Part shown: piece after piece, positions 23,441 through 35,480 of the stretch
Numbering within the stretch: position 1 is the stretch's first letter
How the letters are laid out: each line of letters opens with the position of its first letter
From: Odobenus rosmarus divergens
Taxonomy: Eukaryota > Chordata > Mammalia > Carnivora > Odobenidae
Assembly (NCBI RefSeq): GCF_000321225.1
Contig: NW_004450329.1
Span: 1,494,356-1,558,355 of the forward strand
Direction of reading: 5' to 3'
DNA length: 64,000 nt
Made by a program: the position numbers and the translations under genes
The notes under the pieces: model-generated
Told to the model about the DNA's origin: nothing
Seen by the model: only the letters and a program-made list of their open reading frames with translations
The model's database searches: none

Positions 23441-24403
23441 ACTCAAACCTCATTGCCGGAGTCTAGACTGTTCAGTATACAATTCTAAAAGGAACTCTGC
23501 ATTAAATGTCAGTAACACCGACTGCCCATAACCATTCAAAGTTTACCAGCCTCTGGCCATTTTCTCTAGGTTGACTGCGAGGAAGGAGGAAAAAATAAGA
23601 AATAAGAAAGTCCTCCTTGAACTGGTCACACAGTAATCCAGCTTAATGCTCTTTGGATGTGGGAACATATTTTAAACGACTTTCCTGCGGGAGGTTTCTG
23701 TGGAAATTTCACAGCTGGGATTCTCTCCTCTGCCCTGGTTCATGCATTTCTCTTGCAGGTGGTTGCATTTGCTTTCTGCCTCTGCTAATCACTTGGAAAT
23801 TTCAACTGTTAACCATTCCTCTGCCTCTCTAGGAGCCATGTTTTGACAGGGCTATATCTGACAGGACTCCATGCCAATTGTCTCTTCACTCTCTATGTCT
23901 CTGTATCGGGTCTGTTTCTCATGACACACCTCTGGGTAACTGGAAAGACTCCTGAACTTTAGCTCAACAGAAATCCTTGGAATACAACTGGATTCTAATT
24001 CTGAGGATCTTTCCTTGATCCATCACCAATGCTGAGAGTACTCTGTGGGTTTCTCATCTTCTAGATTTCTCTAGGAAAGAGTGAGACCAAGGCTACCATG
24101 TCACAAAACTGCAGAGAATTACATAAGAACTTCTCCAAAGAGTCTTGTTCAAGTTCCAAGTCTTTAGGCTTAAGGTTAGAAGATAGAATCTACCCCAAAT
24201 ACTCTCCTCCTTTGAGACCAAGATAGCAAATTTTCCCAGAGAAATCTCTTCACTAGTCCTCTCTACACTGTGAGTAAGTTTCATATCCCTCATCTGGTTC
24301 ATGAGGCAAGAGTTGAAGATGTGTTTCTAGGAAATATTTCTTTTGTAAGTTCTACTTTGGCTATTTGGCTGTGAAATATTTCACATATATTTTATCTCAT
24401 TAT
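23441..24403. other. Repeat-free, higher-GC stretch
   Basis: Almost 1 kb without a recognisable repeat and with visibly more G and C than its surroundings (for example cctgcgggaggtttctgtgg at about 23685). No frame above about 70 codons and no splice-supported exon. A candidate for single-copy, possibly conserved non-coding sequence. Confidence 0.4.
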
Positions 24404-25170
24404 TTTTCTAGCTTAGCCTTGGTTCTCCAAAAAGATGAGCCTGAAACATAGGCTTACGTGCAAGGATTGGATTGACAAGTGTTCCAGGGAGCTGACTTGA
24501 GAGACAGGAGAAAAGAAAGGAGGAAGGGAGAAACAGCACAAGGAAGCATAATGGGGTTTGCCACCACTACATGCTACTAGTCATTCTATCCCATGGCAAG
24601 AGATAATAAATCATGTGATATGCTTTTTCGGACCGTTAGTGCCCAGTTGGTCAAAATGTTCAAAACTTTCTTTTTTTTAGGATTTTTTTTTTTTTTTTTT
24701 TTTTTTTTGAGTGAGAGAGAGAGAGAGAGAAAGCATGAGAGTGGAGAGGGTCAGAGGGAGAAGCAGACTCTCCACTAAGCAGAGAGCCCAATGTGGTACT
24801 CAATCCTGGGACTTGAGGATCATGACCTGAGCCAAAGGCAGACACTTAACTGACTGAGCCACCCAGGTGCCCCCAAATTTTCCAAAACTTTCAATTAACT
24901 CAGGAGCACCAATTGGACTTCTCAAGGGAAGGCATCCACACAAAAGGCAAAGGGCAGGAAGTGAGAGGATGCAGTAATGACCTAAGAAAGGAGCTAAAGG
25001 TTCAACTCTGTAGGAGGGTGGTTATGCCCACGTGGCAATAGCTGACAAAAAAAAGACAAATGAGACCAAAGGGAACTCAGGAGGCGCATAGGAGATACTC
25101 GATATACCAGTAAGGCTTTCATTTCAGTGTCGGTTGCATACATGTATATTTATACATAAATTAGAAACTT
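24404..25170. other. Possibly repetitive sequence split by a SINE
   Basis: The opening ttggttctccaaaaagatga followed by a purine-rich stretch recalls an old LTR-associated repeat, but I cannot name it. It resumes after the SINE at 24671-24874. Confidence 0.3.
24671..24874 (-). mobile_element. CAN-SINE type B
   Basis: A long T tract (24687-24708) forms the tail complement. Diverged TSDs: aaatgttcaaaactttc (24654-24670) and aaattttccaaaactttc (24875-24892). Confidence 0.96.
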
Positions 25171-25183
25171 TACCCAAGCAATT

Positions 25184-25344
25184 TTTTTTAAAGATTTTAT
25201 TTATTCACAAACAAGGGGAGAGGGAGAGGCAGAAGCAAGCCTCCTGCCGAGCGGGGACCCCGATGTGGGGCTCGATCCTAGGACTCCGGGATCATGACCT
25301 GAGCGGAAGGCAGACGCTTAACTGCTGAGCCACCCAGGCGCCCC
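25184..25344 (-). mobile_element. CAN-SINE, internally shortened
   Basis: Perfect 13-bp TSD tacccaagcaatt at 25171-25183 and 25345-25357. At 161 bases it is about 30-40 shorter than its relatives, with most of the GA-rich block missing. Confidence 0.98.
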
Positions 25345-25691
25345 TACCCAAGCAATTATTAAGATGATTACATTTGGGTTAAGAAATTTAATTCTAAGGG
25401 TGGGAAGTAGATTTACTCACTTTTTTCTCTTTTAAAATTAAATCTGGTGTTTGAAGAAACAAACAAGAAAAAAAGACTAGAGAGCTCATATACCTCCTGA
25501 AGGCTGCCTACCTTTCAATAGCTTCAAAGTAACTATATATCAAGTGGGAGATTATTATACCTATGCGTCTAAAAAAATACTGTTTCTATTTTACAAACAA
25601 TATATAGTTTTGAAGATTTTATAATTTAAAATAAATTGGGGAACTTCCAAATTAGGAAATCTATATGGTTTCTTCAAATATGAGGAATTAT

Positions 25692-25880
25692 TGGGGCACC
25701 TGGGTGACTCAGTCGGTTAAGTGTCTGATCTCACTCAGGTCATGATCTCGGGGTCCTGGGATCAAGCCCAGTGAAGTCTCCATGCTCAGCAAGGAGTCTG
25801 CTTCTCCCTCCTCCTCTGTCCCTCCCCCTGCTTTTGTCTTCTCTCTTTCTCTCCCTCTCCTCAATAAATAAAATCTTTAA
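25692..25880 (+). mobile_element. CAN-SINE with 16-bp TSD
   Basis: Perfect TSD aaatatgaggaattat at 25676-25691 and 25881-25896. The head is ggggcacctgggtgactcag. Confidence 0.98.
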
Positions 25881-26665
25881 AAATATGAGGAATTATCATT
25901 GGTTGTCTTAATCATGATTATGTAGCACAATGTGTCACATGTCATTAGTATCATTGTGAATTCACAAAAACCATTTCAAGGGGAAAAATGAAATAAATGT
26001 CATCATCTTCTATTATCAATTAACTTGCTTTCATTTACTTGAAACTATATTTTGAAAGATTATCCATGTTGAAACACAAGGCCCTATTTAATTGGTGATA
26101 ATTACTCTGCAATATCCCACATTTGGAAACATACCATACTGTATTTATTAGTAGTATTTATTATTATCTCTTATTGTTTTCAGAGTTAGGCACAGAGTTA
26201 TCTCAGCCTTTGTCTATGACACCCAAGTTGCTAGGAATATTCTCTGTATATTTCCTTGGGCGTATGAACAAGAAAGTCTCTATGGTTTATATCTAAAGGG
26301 AAAAAAAAATGTTGGTTCAAAGGGGATGCATTTATTCAATCTGACTTCATATTGCCTAATTGCTCTACAAAGTGGTTGCATGCATCTATATTCCCACAGT
26401 TGTGCCTGCTGATCTGCCTTCTCATTGCTGGTGTCAGACTTCTTAAAACTTGCCAATATAATGGATATGGAATGGCTCCCATTATGGTTTTATTAGGTAT
26501 TTATCTGATTACTACCAGACTGAGCACCTTTTAAAATGCTTATTGACTATTTTGGCTTCTTCCTTTCTGAATTGTATGTTTAAAGTCATTGCCACTTTTT
26601 TCTATCGCTTGCTTGTCTCTCCTGATTTTTATGAGTTTTTCATATATTTTGAATACTGAACTTTT

Positions 26666-26857
26666 TTTTAAAGATTTTATTTATTTATTTGAGAGAGAGA
26701 GAATGAGAGATAGAGAGCACGAGAGGGAAGAGGGTCAGAGGGAGAAGCAGACTCCCCGCTGAGCAGGGAGCCCGATGCGGGACTCGATCCCGGGACTCCA
26801 GAATCATGACCTGAGCCGAAGGCAGTCGCTTAACCAACTGAGCCACCCAGGCGCCCC
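26666..26857 (-). mobile_element. CAN-SINE type B
   Basis: Perfect 17-bp TSD ttgaatactgaactttt at 26649-26665 and 26858-26874. Very close to the type B consensus, so recent. Confidence 0.98.
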
Positions 26858-27086
26858 TTGAATACTGAACTTTTAAGAATAATATGCATTGCAAATTTCT
26901 GCTCAGACTGGCTTGTCATTTAGCTTTTCTTTATAGTGACTTGTATCGTCCAAAGTTTTAAATTTTAATGCAGTTAAACATCAGGCTATGTGTGCTTTTT
27001 AAAGAAATATTCCCTACACCAGATCATAAGGATGTGCTCCTGTATTTTCTTTAAATATTATTTTTTTTAATTCACTTGGGATTGGT

Positions 27087-27122
27087 GTGTGTGTATGTGT
27101 GTGTGTATGTGTGTGTGTACAT
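27087..27122. repeat. (TG)n with TATG interruptions
   Basis: Alternating TG runs broken by two ta steps, inside antisense L1. Confidence 0.85.
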
Positions 27123-27834
27123 GCATAGGCTGGGACATGTAGTGTAAGGGGGGTAGAATTATTTGGATTTAAAAAAAAATCTTCTTTTTGTATTACCTCC
27201 TTTTTAGCAATAATTTATTGAGTTTTATTTATCCTAACTAGTTTTGCCACTTCATTCATATATAAAGATTCCATATAAAAGCTCTTCTCCTAGTTTATTC
27301 TATTTTACTGGATTATTCATCCATAGATATTATTCTAATATGCTGTTTTAATTTAGAGAACTGAATAAATTGTGAAGTGTGGTAGGGTAGCTTTCAAGTT
27401 CTTTAAATTCACTTTAGTTACTTTTAGTTACTTACAGCTTTAGTTCTTTCACATGAATTTTTAAAATCAATTTGTTAATTCCAAAACTAAAATATTATCT
27501 TAGGTTTTCATTGGTAATTCATTGCATTTATGTATTAATTTGGTTAGAATGGGTGTTTTTATGCTATTGAGAAGAAGGCGCATTTTATTTTTTGTTTTTG
27601 TTTGTTTTCTTCCTCCACTTACAATGGTGTTACATCCCAATAAAACTATGATAAGTCGAACGTAATAAGTCAAAAATGTATTTAATACACCTAAACTCCC
27701 AAACAGCATAGCATAGCCTAGCCCACTTTATATGCTGTTAGAAGGTGGAGGAGGGACAGTAAAATATCCTCCAGATTGCAAAAGCCCTTTGAGACCAAAA
27801 AATGAAGTAAGACACTCCATACTATTTGCACAGT

Positions 27835-27840
27835 TTTATT
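27835..27840 (-). promoter_or_regulatory. LTR polyadenylation signal AATAAA
   Basis: Plus strand tttatt. It lies downstream of the TATA box in LTR orientation and would mark the end of R. Confidence 0.65.
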
Positions 27841-27937
27841 CAAGGTAACTTCCTGATAGGGGAGAATGAACTAGGTGGACTGATGGCCCACGTACTATGT
27901 AACTATTCTCCGCTTCAGTCTGGACCTTAATCCACAG

Positions 27938-27945
27938 CTTTTATA
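27938..27945 (-). promoter_or_regulatory. LTR TATA box (TATAAAAG)
   Basis: Plus strand cttttata. Perfect TATA core at a position suited to the U3/R boundary of the 473-base LTR. Confidence 0.65.
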
Positions 27946-28559
27946 GAGTGACGGGCATCGTGATGAGGTCACAGGGTAATTATCTAAAGTGGTGCCATCT
28001 GTGCTGTGTGCCAGAGGATCTCTACCAGTTGTCTAAAGTGGTGCTTTATGGGCACCACTTTTGGAAAGATCAGAGCAGCCCTTGCCACATTCTGGTCAGG
28101 GTATCCATTAACCTCCCAGGGGCTTGGAACATGAAGCCCGGAGGGAAATCATTGCCTGGGTGTGAATAAGATGCAGGGCCAAAGGTGGAGTCCGTTTTGT
28201 CAGCACTGTATTCAGAACATTTACATTAGCGTACAGTTGGATAAAATCATCTAACACAAAGCTTATTTTATAATCAAGTGTTGAATATCTCATGTCAGTT
28301 ATGAACTTTTGTACTGAATGTGAAAAACGGGATGGTTGTCTGATTACAGAATGGTTGTGAGCATGTGATTGCATGACCGAGTGGATATTGCTGCCGCCCA
28401 ACATCACAAGAGAATATCATACCTCATATCATTAGCCTGGGGAACAAAAAAACAAAATTCAAACTGCAAAGTAGGGTTTCTCCTGAAGGTGTATAGTTTT
28501 TGCACTCTTGTAAAGTCAAAAAAATTATAAGTTGAACTATCATAGTTTGGGATTATCTG

Positions 28560-29319
28560 TTCTATGTTATTCTCCTTATATGTTCCTATTATAAGCCAGT
28601 ATCCAAGCAAAATTTTAGGCAGAGGAGAGCATTAGACACTTTGAAGATTCATAATGTAAAGTGTCTTACCATTTTTTTAAAGAAAACCTAAGCAGGGACA
28701 ATGACCCGTTAGCTGAGAAACCAAGAAGCTTGGAGTTCCCTGGAGTTGCAGGCATACATGCAATTGTCCATAACAGGAACCTATACCTATGCAATTCTCA
28801 GCCTTTATGTCTTTATTTCCAAATATTGGTGTGATTTAAATGCTCTTAAGTGATATCCAATTTACCCATTGGCCCAAAGAACTGATTGCTTTTATTATTT
28901 CTGCAAAATGAACTAATATATGCTCATGATATGCAATATTAAGTGTTCTTAAATTTAGGCTTTCACTACTCATGTTGTATGTTTATCGAGTTGGTTTAGT
29001 TTGTTCCCAAAACTATTCCAATTGTATATGTTAATTCAATAACATAATTTAATTATCATGTAAATCAGTTGACATAAGTGTACAAATAAGATCTATTCCA
29101 TAAGATAAAAGCAATATGTTTTAGAAAACAATGAATAAACATTAGCATACAAAAATATAAATCAGTCACTTGAGGTCTAATATACCTAGACATAAGATTA
29201 AGAAGGAGAATTTTTTAAAATAAGAACAATTCTGTATTTTTTGCTTCTGGTTTATGCTCTTACTTTAATAACATAAAACTAGAAATCATGGATGCATTTT
29301 ATGAAAAAGGGAAAAATGC
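28560..29319. other. Unassigned AT-rich sequence
   Basis: No repeat or frame of note seen. Confidence 0.4.
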
Positions 29320-29499
29320 CGGAAGCCTGGGTGCCGCATTTGGTTAAGCTTCTGCCTTCGGCTCAGGTCATGATACCAGGGTCCTGGGATTTAGCCCTGC
29401 ATCAGGCTCCCTTCAGTGGAGAACACTCTTCTCCCTCTTTCTGCCACTCCCTCTGCTTATGTACTCTCTCTCTCTCTCAAATAATAAAATCTTAAAAAT
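29320..29499 (+). mobile_element. CAN-SINE, damaged head
   Basis: The head has lost bases (gaagcctgggtgccgcattt) but the body and CT-rich part are clear. Approximate TSDs: aaagggaaaaatgc and aaaagaaatatgc. Confidence 0.94.
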
Positions 29500-29631
29500 A
29501 AAAGAAATATGCAACATCAATCAAGGACTTGTATTAAAGAAAAATGCTTGGCCTTTATGATTCAAGATTAACACATTAATTATCGTGTCTGTGTTTTGGT
29601 AAAAGTAAAATATTTAAGGCACATGCAGTTT

Positions 29632-29792
29632 TTTTCTTTAATTTTTTTATTGTTATGTTAATCACCATACATTACATCATTAGTTTTTGATGTAGTGTTC
29701 CATGATTCATTGTTTGTGTGTAACACCCAGTGCTCTCACGCAGTACGTGCCCTCTTTAATACCCGTCACCAGGCTAACCCATCCCCCCACCC
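29632..29792 (-). mobile_element. Carnivore L1 3' end, severely 5'-truncated
   Basis: A T-rich start then catacattacatcattagtt and gtgttccatgattcattgtt are the reverse complement of the L1 tail at 62040-62190. TSDs aaggcacatgcagttt (29616-29631) and aaggcacatgtagttt (29793-29808) differ at one base. Confidence 0.95.
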
Positions 29793-29808
29793 AAGGCACA
29801 TGTAGTTT

Positions 29809-30655
29809 CTATATATGTAATTTTAAACACTGAACCACTTGTGTCCCACTAAATTTGTTTACTTACTCAATGTACTGATGTGAAACCTAAAACTATCAAA
29901 TGACTTCTACAAAAGCTTGGCTTTCCTTTGCCACAATATCAAATGCTGTCTGTAGCTCTAAGGCTCTCTCTCTCCCTCTAATGTGGAAACTTTATACCTC
30001 TCTTCCCCACAAGTCGGATTCTCTGCCTGCTGTGGCAATCACAGGGATTTCTAAAGGAATGCGTTGAAAGGAAGAGTCTCTGCCTTCTTGTAGCTTAAAT
30101 TGAAAATAATTTCCCCACTGAGCAAAACACAGATAACCTGAAAGGTTCTGAGAAACTCCATCAAACAGCCCTCCTAAAGCAATGACTCTAGGCAATACTG
30201 TTTTACTTCTTTAAATCCAACACATGTAAGCTGCAAAGAGACTTAGCTTGTTATTCGTCACTGAGTGGGCTATCCACAGACATCCTCTAATTTAAAAAAA
30301 AAAATACATTTACTGTCTTACTGTACAATTGTCTACCTGTTTTTATTTCTTTTTAACCTTACAAAACTGGCCCTGAGAAGTTGGGCCTTTTTAATATTTC
30401 TAAAAGGAATACTAATAGTTTAAAAGTTGCTGTTAGTTTTCTGCTTCCTGGCACAGAAACATCTATTTCACTTTAGAATATATTATTACTATAATTATTA
30501 TTATTTATTATTATTATTAGCAGTGTTTATCGCTTTGCTTTGCTGGTAGAAATATCACTAAAATGGATTTTATTTTTATAAATGTTGAACAAGAAATTCC
30601 CTCCAATGTTCTTGGGGAAAAATTGAGAGCCAGCTTAAATATGAACATAGAAATG
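29809..30655. other. Unassigned, possibly single-copy
   Basis: Includes a modest ATT-rich patch at about 30480-30525. A 67-codon minus frame at 29992-30195 shows no known motif. Confidence 0.4.
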
Positions 30656-31070
30656 CAGACAAAGATACTATATTTACAGATACATACATATTTATTTATA
30701 TTTATATATTTGCATTATATATTTGTATTTATATAATACTTATATCTGATTCATATTTATATATGTATTATAGTTATACAATATATATTTATATATTTGT
30801 GTCATTATAATTGTGATAATATAAATATATATACACATATAAATATAAACTTGTATACTATACATAAATTTATATACTACACATACAAATTTATATACAC
30901 TATACATGCTATATATTTATATTTATACTATACTATATAATATATAGTATACTATACATAGTATGTACTATATACTATACATACTATAAAAATTTATTTA
31001 TATATTTGTATTATACTATAATTGTGTTATAATTCATATATATATTATATTACATTTATAAGTATACTTA
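30656..31070. repeat. Long AT-rich low-complexity tract
   Basis: About 400 bases of imperfect tatatttatat and tatactatacat motifs with many self-complementary stretches. Confidence 0.9.
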
Positions 31071-31355
31071 ATAGCAGATTCTTTGTCCTCAACTTTACCT
31101 TTAGTGTAAAGAATCAAGTGAGCAAAATCTAGCAAATATCAAAAGATTTGTTTCTTTTTTAAAGCAAATTCCAACTATTCCTAGGATACACATTAATTTA
31201 CTGATGTATTCCATTTAGTGTATCTGACAGTACAATTACTGTACTTTATAATAAAAATCAAGTAAAGTTTAAATAACCCTCCAATGAAAATTAAATAATA
31301 TTATGTAATATGCCTTCTTTATATTGAATATTCTTTGTTACGAAAGGCTGGACAT

Positions 31356-31560
31356 GGGGCACCTGGGTGGAGGAGTCAGTTAAGTGTCCGACTCTTGGTT
31401 TTGGCTCAGGTCCTGATCTCAGGGTCACGAGATCCAGGCCTGGGTTAGGTTCCACGCTCAGCACCAAATCTGCTTAAGACTGTCACTTTCTCCCTCTGAC
31501 TCTCCCCCCTCCTATCTCTCTCTCTCTATAATAAATAAATAAATCTAAAAAAAATAAAAA
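31356..31560 (+). mobile_element. CAN-SINE, old lineage
   Basis: The body reads gatctcagggtcacgagatc, different from types A and B. Diverged TSDs: cgaaaggctggaca and agaatgtctggaca. Confidence 0.95.
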
Positions 31561-31574
31561 AGAATGTCTGGACA

Positions 31575-32490
31575 GTGCATAATATTTAAAGAAAGATCAA
31601 ATGTTAGGTCCATGATGTAAGAAAACATACACTTTTTAAGAGAAAAATTTAAATCAAGTTTGAGAGAGTTAAACTCAAGTTCTCTTGAATTTCACATATC
31701 ACATAAAATAGAATTTAGTAAATACATGTTTTACACAATCATGAAAGACTTTCAATTAATATTTGACTGATTCCAAGGTGGCAATGAAATATTAATTTTA
31801 TGAAATTAATGAATGGGTTATAAGAATAAATACATTTTAGGCAGTAATTACTATTATCTCTTTATTATTATAAATTTGGTGGTCACATTTCCAAAGCTTT
31901 CGGGTCCAGGCACACTGCTTTCTCACACCCTCCATAGCTTCTGTTATCAATAACTACAAAGTTTCACCTGAAGTTCACAGAAAAGACATTTTGTGGAAAC
32001 TCCATTAATCTCTTTATATTTTATTTCTTTCTGATCTGTGTATATATATATTAAATTTAAGATGTTTAATAATGGATATTGTTTGACCAGATTTTTTTAT
32101 TCACATGGAATTTTTAGATGTCTAAGTTGACAGATTTATTTTTATTATATATAATATGTAGGTAGCCATACATTTGTATGCTACATGAGGAATTTTCATA
32201 TGGGAATATTTACTTGAAAGATTCAATGTCTACACAGAATTATATAACTACAAATCAGACATATTTTTAACATTTTTTTTTTTAGTGTCACTAGTGTCAG
32301 GTAACACACAGTTCAATTTTATAAGAAATACAAGACAAAATAATCAAATTATTTTTCTGCTTGGATGGTATTTAAATTTTAAATATTTTTCTCACATATT
32401 ATATGCTGTGTAGAACAGCGTCAATTATATAATGCACACTTTTGTAATATTTAAATCGATCCTCAACAATTTTTCCTATTTTATAAGATA
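31575..32490. other. Unassigned AT-rich sequence
   Basis: No family or frame recognised. Confidence 0.4.
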
Positions 32491-32491
32491 T

Positions 32492-32939
32492 ATGTATTTC
32501 CTGGGGCTGACACAATAAATTATCACAAATATGGTGGCTTAAAATAACAGAAATTTATTCTTTCACAGTTCTGAAGCCCAGAAGTTTGAAATCAAGCTAT
32601 CAGCAGGGTTGGTTCCTTCTAAAGACTGGTGGGAAAAACTATCCAATGTCTTTCTCCTAGGTTCTTGTGGTTGCTTACAATCCTTATTGTAACTTGACTT
32701 ATAGAGGCATTATTCAAATTTCTGCCTCCATCCAGACATTGCCTTATTCTCTATGCTTCTGTGTCCCTTTCTTTCACTTATAAAGACATTCTCATCGGAT
32801 TTAGAGTGTACCAAACCTAGCATTATCCCATCTTCATCCCTAATTATATCTGCAAAGACCCTATTTTTAGTAAGGTCACATTCTATGTTTTTGAATAGAC
32901 ATGAATTCTGAGGGATGAATAGTGATTCAACCCACTGCA
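32492..32939 (-). mobile_element. MLT1-type (ERVL-MaLR) LTR, antisense
   Basis: The plus strand follows the classic reverse MaLR LTR: ggtggcttaaaataacagaa, atttattctttcacagttct, atctgcaaagaccctatttt, aggtcacattctatgttttt. In LTR orientation it begins TGCAGTGGG at 32939. It lies left of matching internal sequence, so it is the 3' LTR of a minus-strand provirus. Confidence 0.88.
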
Positions 32940-33325
32940 GCTGGCTCTACACCCACCCCCAAAATTCACATATACATGTACAAAACATATTCATCCTATC
33001 CCAATATCCCTAAAAGTGTTCACTCTCACTACCATCAACTCTAAATCCAAAATTTTATTTAAATATAACCAATTCTAAAAGTCCCAACTCTCATCCTCTA
33101 AGTATGGAGGGGGCTATATGAATGGTCTATCCATAATCAAAATTCTTCTCCACCTGTAGCCCTGTGAAACTACAAAACAAGTTCTCTGTTTCCAAAATAT
33201 AATAGTGAAACAGGCATTGTATAGACAAGGTGGAACCTGGAAAAAACAAGAGTTACCATTCCCAAGCAAATTTGAAACTTAGCATGCCAAATTCCACCAG
33301 GTTTCAAAGCCTCAGAAAAAATAAA
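32940..33325 (-). mobile_element. MaLR internal-sequence remnant
   Basis: Stretches such as ttctaaaagtcccaactctc, ctgtgaaactacaaaacaag and aataatagtgaaacaggcat match the antisense of MaLR internal regions next to the LTR. No coding frame. The 5' LTR was not found to the right. Confidence 0.65.
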
Positions 33326-34118
33326 TGAAAGATAAAATGCCAATGAATAAAAGATAAATGAAAATTTTTATTTTGAGTTCCATTTAGAATGCTTTCCAAT
33401 ATTTGGAAGTGAACATTTAGGTCTTAAGAATCGGGTATGAATGACAAACCTTGAGGGTATTACTGATACTATTCGCACTGATTAGATATGTTGGCAACTT
33501 ACATAATTGAAATGACAACACCAGTGAGAATTTGGCAATTTAGTTAACCTTGCAAAGGTTTTAAGTCAAAGGAAAAACCATGTAGTAAATATTAGCCAGT
33601 GAAACCTCAGAATGCTGATAGGCATATGGATTAGACATTGTCTAATCTCATTACAATTTCTGCATGTCACTTAAGGGGATGAAAACATATCCCTCTTTAA
33701 AAAATCACTATTCAGATCCTCATTAAGAAAGAGTTAAATTTTCCAAAAGTTGTGTGAGTTCTCCAAAAGGAGTCAAATACTTTCTGGTAGGTTGTGGGTT
33801 TTGTTGTTGTTGTTGTTGTTGTTGTTTTGTTTGTTTTTCTTTAATTTGACTACTCCTTCATTGAAAAGTTGAGGATCAGCAATGAAACAGAACAATTAGC
33901 ACCTCAGATATAGCCCCCAATTTGATATGATCCTTTCTAAACATGAGTATATCCATTAGTAAAAATATGCAATGTATATTTTGGCTTTTGCCTTAAAACA
34001 TCAATTATTTATAAGAATGTAAGCTATAAGATTATAAGATATTTATAAGAATATCAGAAGACATTCATTTAGGAAGAGAATTTAATTTTAGTTCAAGTGA
34101 ATTAGTGATTTTTCTAGA
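33326..34118. other. Unassigned sequence with (TTG)n
   Basis: Only the (GTT)n run at 33799-33827 stands out. Confidence 0.4.
33799..33827. repeat. (TTG)9 microsatellite
   Basis: Nearly perfect trinucleotide run. Confidence 0.9.
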
Positions 34119-34328
34119 AAAGCACTGAGCAATATGGTAGCTAATAGCAACATGTGGCTGTTTAAATTAAAATTGATTAAATTAGATGAACTTAAAACTG
34201 CAGTTCCTTAGTTACACTAGACACATTTCAATGCTCTGTAGTCACATATGGCTAGTGGCTACCATATTGAATGGTGCAGATATAGAACATTTTTATTACA
34301 GCATAAAGTTCTATTGGATAACACTGCC
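34119..34328. mobile_element. MER5-group hAT-Charlie MITE
   Basis: Internal inverted symmetry is visible: gcaacatgtggctgtttaaa on the left, cacatatggctagtggctac on the right, then aagttctattggataacact at the end. This fits the small non-autonomous hAT elements of the MER5 group. No transposase. Confidence 0.8.
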
Positions 34329-34370
34329 CTGGAGTATCAAATATTAGATGCTGTTCAAATATGCATATGC

Positions 34371-34577
34371 GGGCGCCTGGGTGGCTCAGTTGGTTAAGCA
34401 ACTGCCTTCAGCTCAGGTCATGATCCTGGAGTCCCGGAATCGAGTCCCACATCGGGCTTTCTGCTCAGCAGGGAGTCTGCTTCTCCCTCTGACCCTCTTC
34501 CCTCTCATGCTTTCTATCTCTCATTCTCTCTCTCTCAAATAAATAAATAAAATCTTTAAAACAAACAAACAAACAAA
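34371..34577 (+). mobile_element. CAN-SINE type B, young
   Basis: Perfect 15-bp TSD caaatatgcatatgc at 34356-34370 and 34578-34592. The tail has become (AAAC)n. Confidence 0.98.
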
Positions 34578-34592
34578 CAAATATGCATATGC

Positions 34593-35480
34593 AAGTATTC
34601 ACATGCATTTATGCATCAACATAGTTTGCATGCTAATAAATAGTTGCTTGATTCATGTTTAAATATCTAGTCCAGTTTGGTGCTATGCGCACTTACTTTT
34701 GGCCACAACAGAATTGTGTTACTGAATTGGAAACCTCACCTCTTCTAGAATACATGAATAACAATGCAGCTCCCTGAAACTTGTTTACAAAAAAACAAAA
34801 ACTTTAGTTCAGTTGAAGCATTGGTTATAAGGCTGAGAAGAGAGAGAGACAGGCTACTCTATCACTGGCAATTTACACACAGATAAAGTGAAACCGCCAT
34901 CAGAGTGATGAATGGGGTTTCTTGTTATCTTACTGTCTATATCATTTCCAGCTCAGATACCCAACAATGCCCAGATTATATGGGGAAAGCAAAAGGAGAA
35001 TTGCCCCACACATTTTATTTCTGCTCAAGGAATCCAAGAAGATTTTCAGCTATATTTATAAATAGGACTGATCTCACTTTTACTTCATTAATCTTAGAGT
35101 TTAATTTTTGCCACACATAATCCAAAACCTATTTCTGTAAGTCGGGACATGACATATTTTTACCTTGCACTTATGTTTGTGTTTTGTTTCTTAATGTGGT
35201 ATCTTCTTTTTGTAAGACTAAAGAAAATTTATTTTGAAACATTCATTTGAGTTTTAGAGCCAGGTGAAATGAAATAAGAAGCCCTAAGATGTTTTGACAT
35301 AGCAAAATAAGAAATACTGACCAATTGGTGGGTCTGTGGGATATGTTTTGGCATTTTTCATGAAAATCTGCATGTGGTAGCACATTTGCTGTATGAAGGA
35401 GGCATTCTATTGGAAGCAGATGACCCCATCTTTCTCACCACCGAAGTACATATGAGATAGCAAAGGCAGCTCTAAATGTA
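34593..35480. other. Unassigned sequence
   Basis: A 71-codon frame (34905-35120) has no recognisable content. No repeat named. Confidence 0.4.

Larger units (their letters stand above)
26040..27590 (-). mobile_element. Ancient L1 ORF2/3' region, antisense
   Basis: The plus strand shows ttgctctacaaagtggttgc, ctcattgctggtgtcagact, a gagttttt-catatattttg run and further on attccaaaactaaaatatta. These follow the antisense of old L1 ORF2 from its 3' end inward. It is split by the SINE at 26666. Frames are short and broken. Confidence 0.82.
27733..28205 (-). mobile_element. Solo ERV LTR inside the Tigger element
   Basis: The 473-base block opens with TGCTG and closes with CAGCA, the inverted ends expected of an LTR. 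On the minus strand a TATAAAAG box (27938-27945) is followed about 100 bases later by AATAAA (27835-27840). The Tigger sequence resumes on either side. The flanks ttata and ctgta are at best a decayed 5-bp TSD. No internal retroviral sequence is present. Family not identified. Confidence 0.75.
27610..28559. mobile_element. Tigger-type DNA transposon, interrupted
   Basis: The left arm (27610-27732: ccacttacaatggtgttac, gtcaaaaatgtatttaatac) and right arm (28206-28559: acatttacattagcgtacag, aagtgttgaatatctcatg, gtaaagtcaaaaaaattata) follow the TcMar-Tigger family (Tigger7-like from memory). The ends are roughly inverted to each other. No transposase frame survives. A solo LTR has split it. Confidence 0.78.
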
